A stretch of 64,000 bases of DNA from Saccharomonospora piscinae (GTDB lineage: Bacteria > Actinomycetota > Actinomycetes > Mycobacteriales > Pseudonocardiaceae). Shown here in pieces: positions 63,001-64,000 of this stretch. The DNA is taken from positions 738,162 through 802,161 of the forward strand of contig NZ_VCEK01000004.1 of assembly GCF_005862235.1 (NCBI RefSeq), written 5' to 3'. A program made the position numbers and the translations under genes. How positions within the stretch are numbered: position 1 is the stretch's first letter; every line of letters begins with the position of its first letter. The notes below the pieces were generated by a model, which did no database searches, was not told the origin of the DNA, and worked only from the letters and a program-made list of their open reading frames with translations.

Positions 63001-64000
63001 ATCCCCGAGCCCGCTGCCGCTGCCGCCGATGACCCGATCGCCATCGTGGGTATGGCCTGCCGCCTTCCGGGTGGAGTCAACTCCCCGGCTGAACTGTGGG
63101 ACCTGGTCGCCGAGGGCACCGACGCGGTCGCGGGTTTCCCGTCCGATCGGGGTTGGGATCTGGGGAGTTTGTTCGATTCGGATCCGGATCGGCCTGGGAC
63201 GTCGTATGTGCGGGAGGGTGGGTTTCTGGAGGATGCCGCGGGGTTCGACGCGGATTTCTTCGGTGTTTCGCCGCGTGAGGCGTTGGCGATGGATCCGCAG
63301 CAGCGGTTGTTGCTGGAGGTGTCGTGGGAGGCGCTGGAGCACGCGGGGGTCGATCCCCAGTCGTTGCGGGGCAGCCCCACCGGCGTCTTCGCCGGGAAGA
63401 TGTTCCACGACTACGCGGGTAACCCCGTCCAGGCGCCGGAGGGACTCGAAGGCTACCTGGGCATCGGTAACGCGGGCAGTGTGCTGTCTGGCCGGGTGTC
63501 CTACACCCTGGGGCTGGAGGGGCCCGCGGTGACGGTGGACACGGCGTGTTCCTCGTCGCTGGTGGCACTGCATCTGGCCGTGCAGTCGCTGCGCTCGGGC
63601 GAATGCTCCCTGGCGCTCGCCGGCGGTGTGGCGGTGATGGCGACGCCATCGGTCTTCGTCGAGTTCAGTAAGCAGCGCGGTCTGGCTCCGGACGGGCGGT
63701 GCAAGCCGTTCGCGGAATCCGCCGACGGCACCGGCTGGGGCGAGGGGGTGACCCTGCTCGTCGTGGAGCGACTGTCCGATGCGGAGCGTCACGGTCACCG
63801 AGTGCTCGCCGTGGTCCGTGGTTCGGCGGTGAACCAGGACGGCGCCAGCAACGGTCTGACCGCCCCGAACGGGCCCGCACAGGCCAGGGTCATCCGGAGC
63901 GCGCTGGCGAGTGCGGCCCTGACTCCCTCTGATGTGGATGTGGTGGAGGCGCACGGTACTGGTACTCGGTTGGGTGATCCGATTGAGGCTGGGGCGTTGG
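60085..64000 (+). CDS. Type I PKS loading protein, 3'-partial: CoA ligase-KR(inactive)-ACP-KS...
   Basis: 1305 codons are open to the window end. ATG 60085 has AGGAGG 7 bp upstream. Residues 1-515 form an acyl-AMP ligase: [11 protein letters not shown] (near 170), YGSTET (312), WYRTGDL (near 390) and Lys500 in RTASGKV. A KR-like region (about 524-860) lacks function: its nucleotide motif reads GDESGTV and the catalytic Tyr and Asn positions are Ala and Thr. The ACP serine is Ser922, but its motif is [10 protein letters not shown], lacking the usual Asp before Ser. The KS starts near residue 982 with Cys1155 in DTACSSS. Ligase-KR-ACP loading is known from rifamycin-type synthases that take aromatic acids. 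With dpgABCD divergent next door, a 3,5-dihydroxyphenyl-type acid is the likely starter (inference). The gene has no stop in the window. Confidence 0.95.
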   Translation, partial: MARSELIRPLSELLRAHAGRRGDKVAYSDARRSVTYADLERRTARLAGHLVHSGLSRGGRVVIWFNNSVEVVEGYLTAVRAGGVGVPVHPRASDDEVAHLLRDSGAEVVLTDVAHLEQLRRVSGASGLVVVAAGLPESGTDAASFEDLATTEPATPARDDTGLDDVAWMLYTSGTTGQPKGVLSTQGSCLWSVAACYVPLLGLSPADRVLWPLPMSHSLAHVLGIHGVIAAGASARITDGFAGDDIVRLMQEEPYTFLVGVPTMYHELLRHARTDGLEADSLRVCMVTGAVTSASLSESFEDTFGVRLVDSYGSTETCGAITMSRPGGALVAGSCGSPVPGLKVRIVHPGSGEEAEPGAEGEVWVRGPNVMAGYHNQPDATAAALRDGWYRTGDLARQDELGYLTITGRIKELIIRGGENIHPAEIEDVVRTVAGVVDVAAAGRPDDELGEVPVVYVVPEQAGVVDAEAIVAACRSRLSYFKVPTAVYEVDTIPRTASGKVTRRGLLETPARDHAAAPSVHDGLFRLDWAPVAAGATRVPSAGEWALLGPDELGFAAAGCEVESYADLTELRDAVGSGTPSPQTVVTIAPSSADEARDLVDSWLAEERFAAARLVLVTRGAVGAGAGEPMIEPANAPAWGVVRAAGEPDRLGLVDLVESTFPELVAVVRSGNPQVAVRGGVLRAPTLAPVRVSSEPVVTDGTAVVVGDESGTVAAHLATRGFAAVVTADTSGIANVLAQIPDEHPLRTVVYAAGGDPEDRMAGARLLHEVTGDAALSSFVLLCSAGSVLGTAPTADAAADTYLMALAEHRRSRGLPAVALGLRGDESPRDTLDLLDIALINDDALLVAVDPDDAVRAFDRPGAVAEPERTGTLRDRLASLSSQEQERLLLTLVRTETAGVLGYGDPARVPTRRAFKELGFTSKSAVELRTRLAAATGQTLPATVAFDRPTPVELAGYLRAELLGLREAPGRRIPEPAAAAADDPIAIVGMACRLPGGVNSPAELWDLVAEGTDAVAGFPSDRGWDLGSLFDSDPDRPGTSYVREGGFLEDAAGFDADFFGVSPREALAMDPQQRLLLEVSWEALEHAGVDPQSLRGSPTGVFAGKMFHDYAGNPVQAPEGLEGYLGIGNAGSVLSGRVSYTLGLEGPAVTVDTACSSSLVALHLAVQSLRSGECSLALAGGVAVMATPSVFVEFSKQRGLAPDGRCKPFAESADGTGWGEGVTLLVVERLSDAERHGHRVLAVVRGSAVNQDGASNGLTAPNGPAQARVIRSALASAALTPSDVDVVEAHGTGTRLGDPIEAGAL

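Overview
The window comes from a high-GC actinomycete. Nearly every gene has GC-rich third positions, GTG/ATG starts and tightly overlapping stops and starts, and the content is modular polyketide synthases, a SARP and a LAL regulator, and rare TTA codons concentrated in the regulators. A member of the Pseudonocardiales or a Streptomyces relative would fit, but nothing here fixes the genus. No rRNA, tRNA or CRISPR was seen.

Left part (1-29.9 kb): the 3' end of a type I PKS assembly line on the + strand. It has a 5'-truncated KS-AT-KR-ACP module, a bimodular protein, and a terminal KS-AT-KR(dead)-ACP-TE protein. Next come an ABC exporter, a complete methoxymalonyl-ACP cassette (O-methyltransferase on +; FkbH-like, acyl-CoA dehydrogenase, ACP and 3-hydroxyacyl-CoA dehydrogenase on -), a second DrrAB-like exporter, a PAPS sulfotransferase and a small biotinyl carrier protein.

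Middle part (30-43.6 kb): a self-contained D-galactonate-type catabolic operon. It encodes a ribose-type ABC importer, two dehydrogenases, a mutarotase-like protein, a GntR regulator, galactonate dehydratase, 2-keto-3-deoxy-phosphogluconate/galactonate aldolase, a PfkB kinase and a lactonase. It is followed by an MDR oxidoreductase, a DedA protein and an arylformamidase-like hydrolase. This block looks like primary metabolism lying between secondary-metabolism genes.

Right part (43.7-64 kb): a frameshifted remnant of a type II thioesterase, a large SARP-NB-ARC-TPR activator and a convergent LAL-type LuxR regulator. Then comes a second, perfectly syntenic methoxymalonyl-ACP cassette, an IS701-like gene, and dpgDCBA for 3,5-dihydroxyphenylacetyl-CoA and its oxidation. 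The last gene begins a PKS whose loading module is CoA ligase-KR(dead)-ACP, the layout known from rifamycin-type loading modules. It runs off the right edge inside its first extender KS.

How the parts fit: the right part would supply an aromatic 3,5-dihydroxyphenyl-type starter and begin chain assembly. The left part would finish a chain, release it through the TE, and possibly export and sulfate it. Either one large cluster is split by the sugar operon, or two related clusters lie side by side. A CTAGGGG motif recurs in promoters of both halves but not in the sugar operon, which favours shared regulation. The duplicate methoxymalonyl cassette leaves both readings open.
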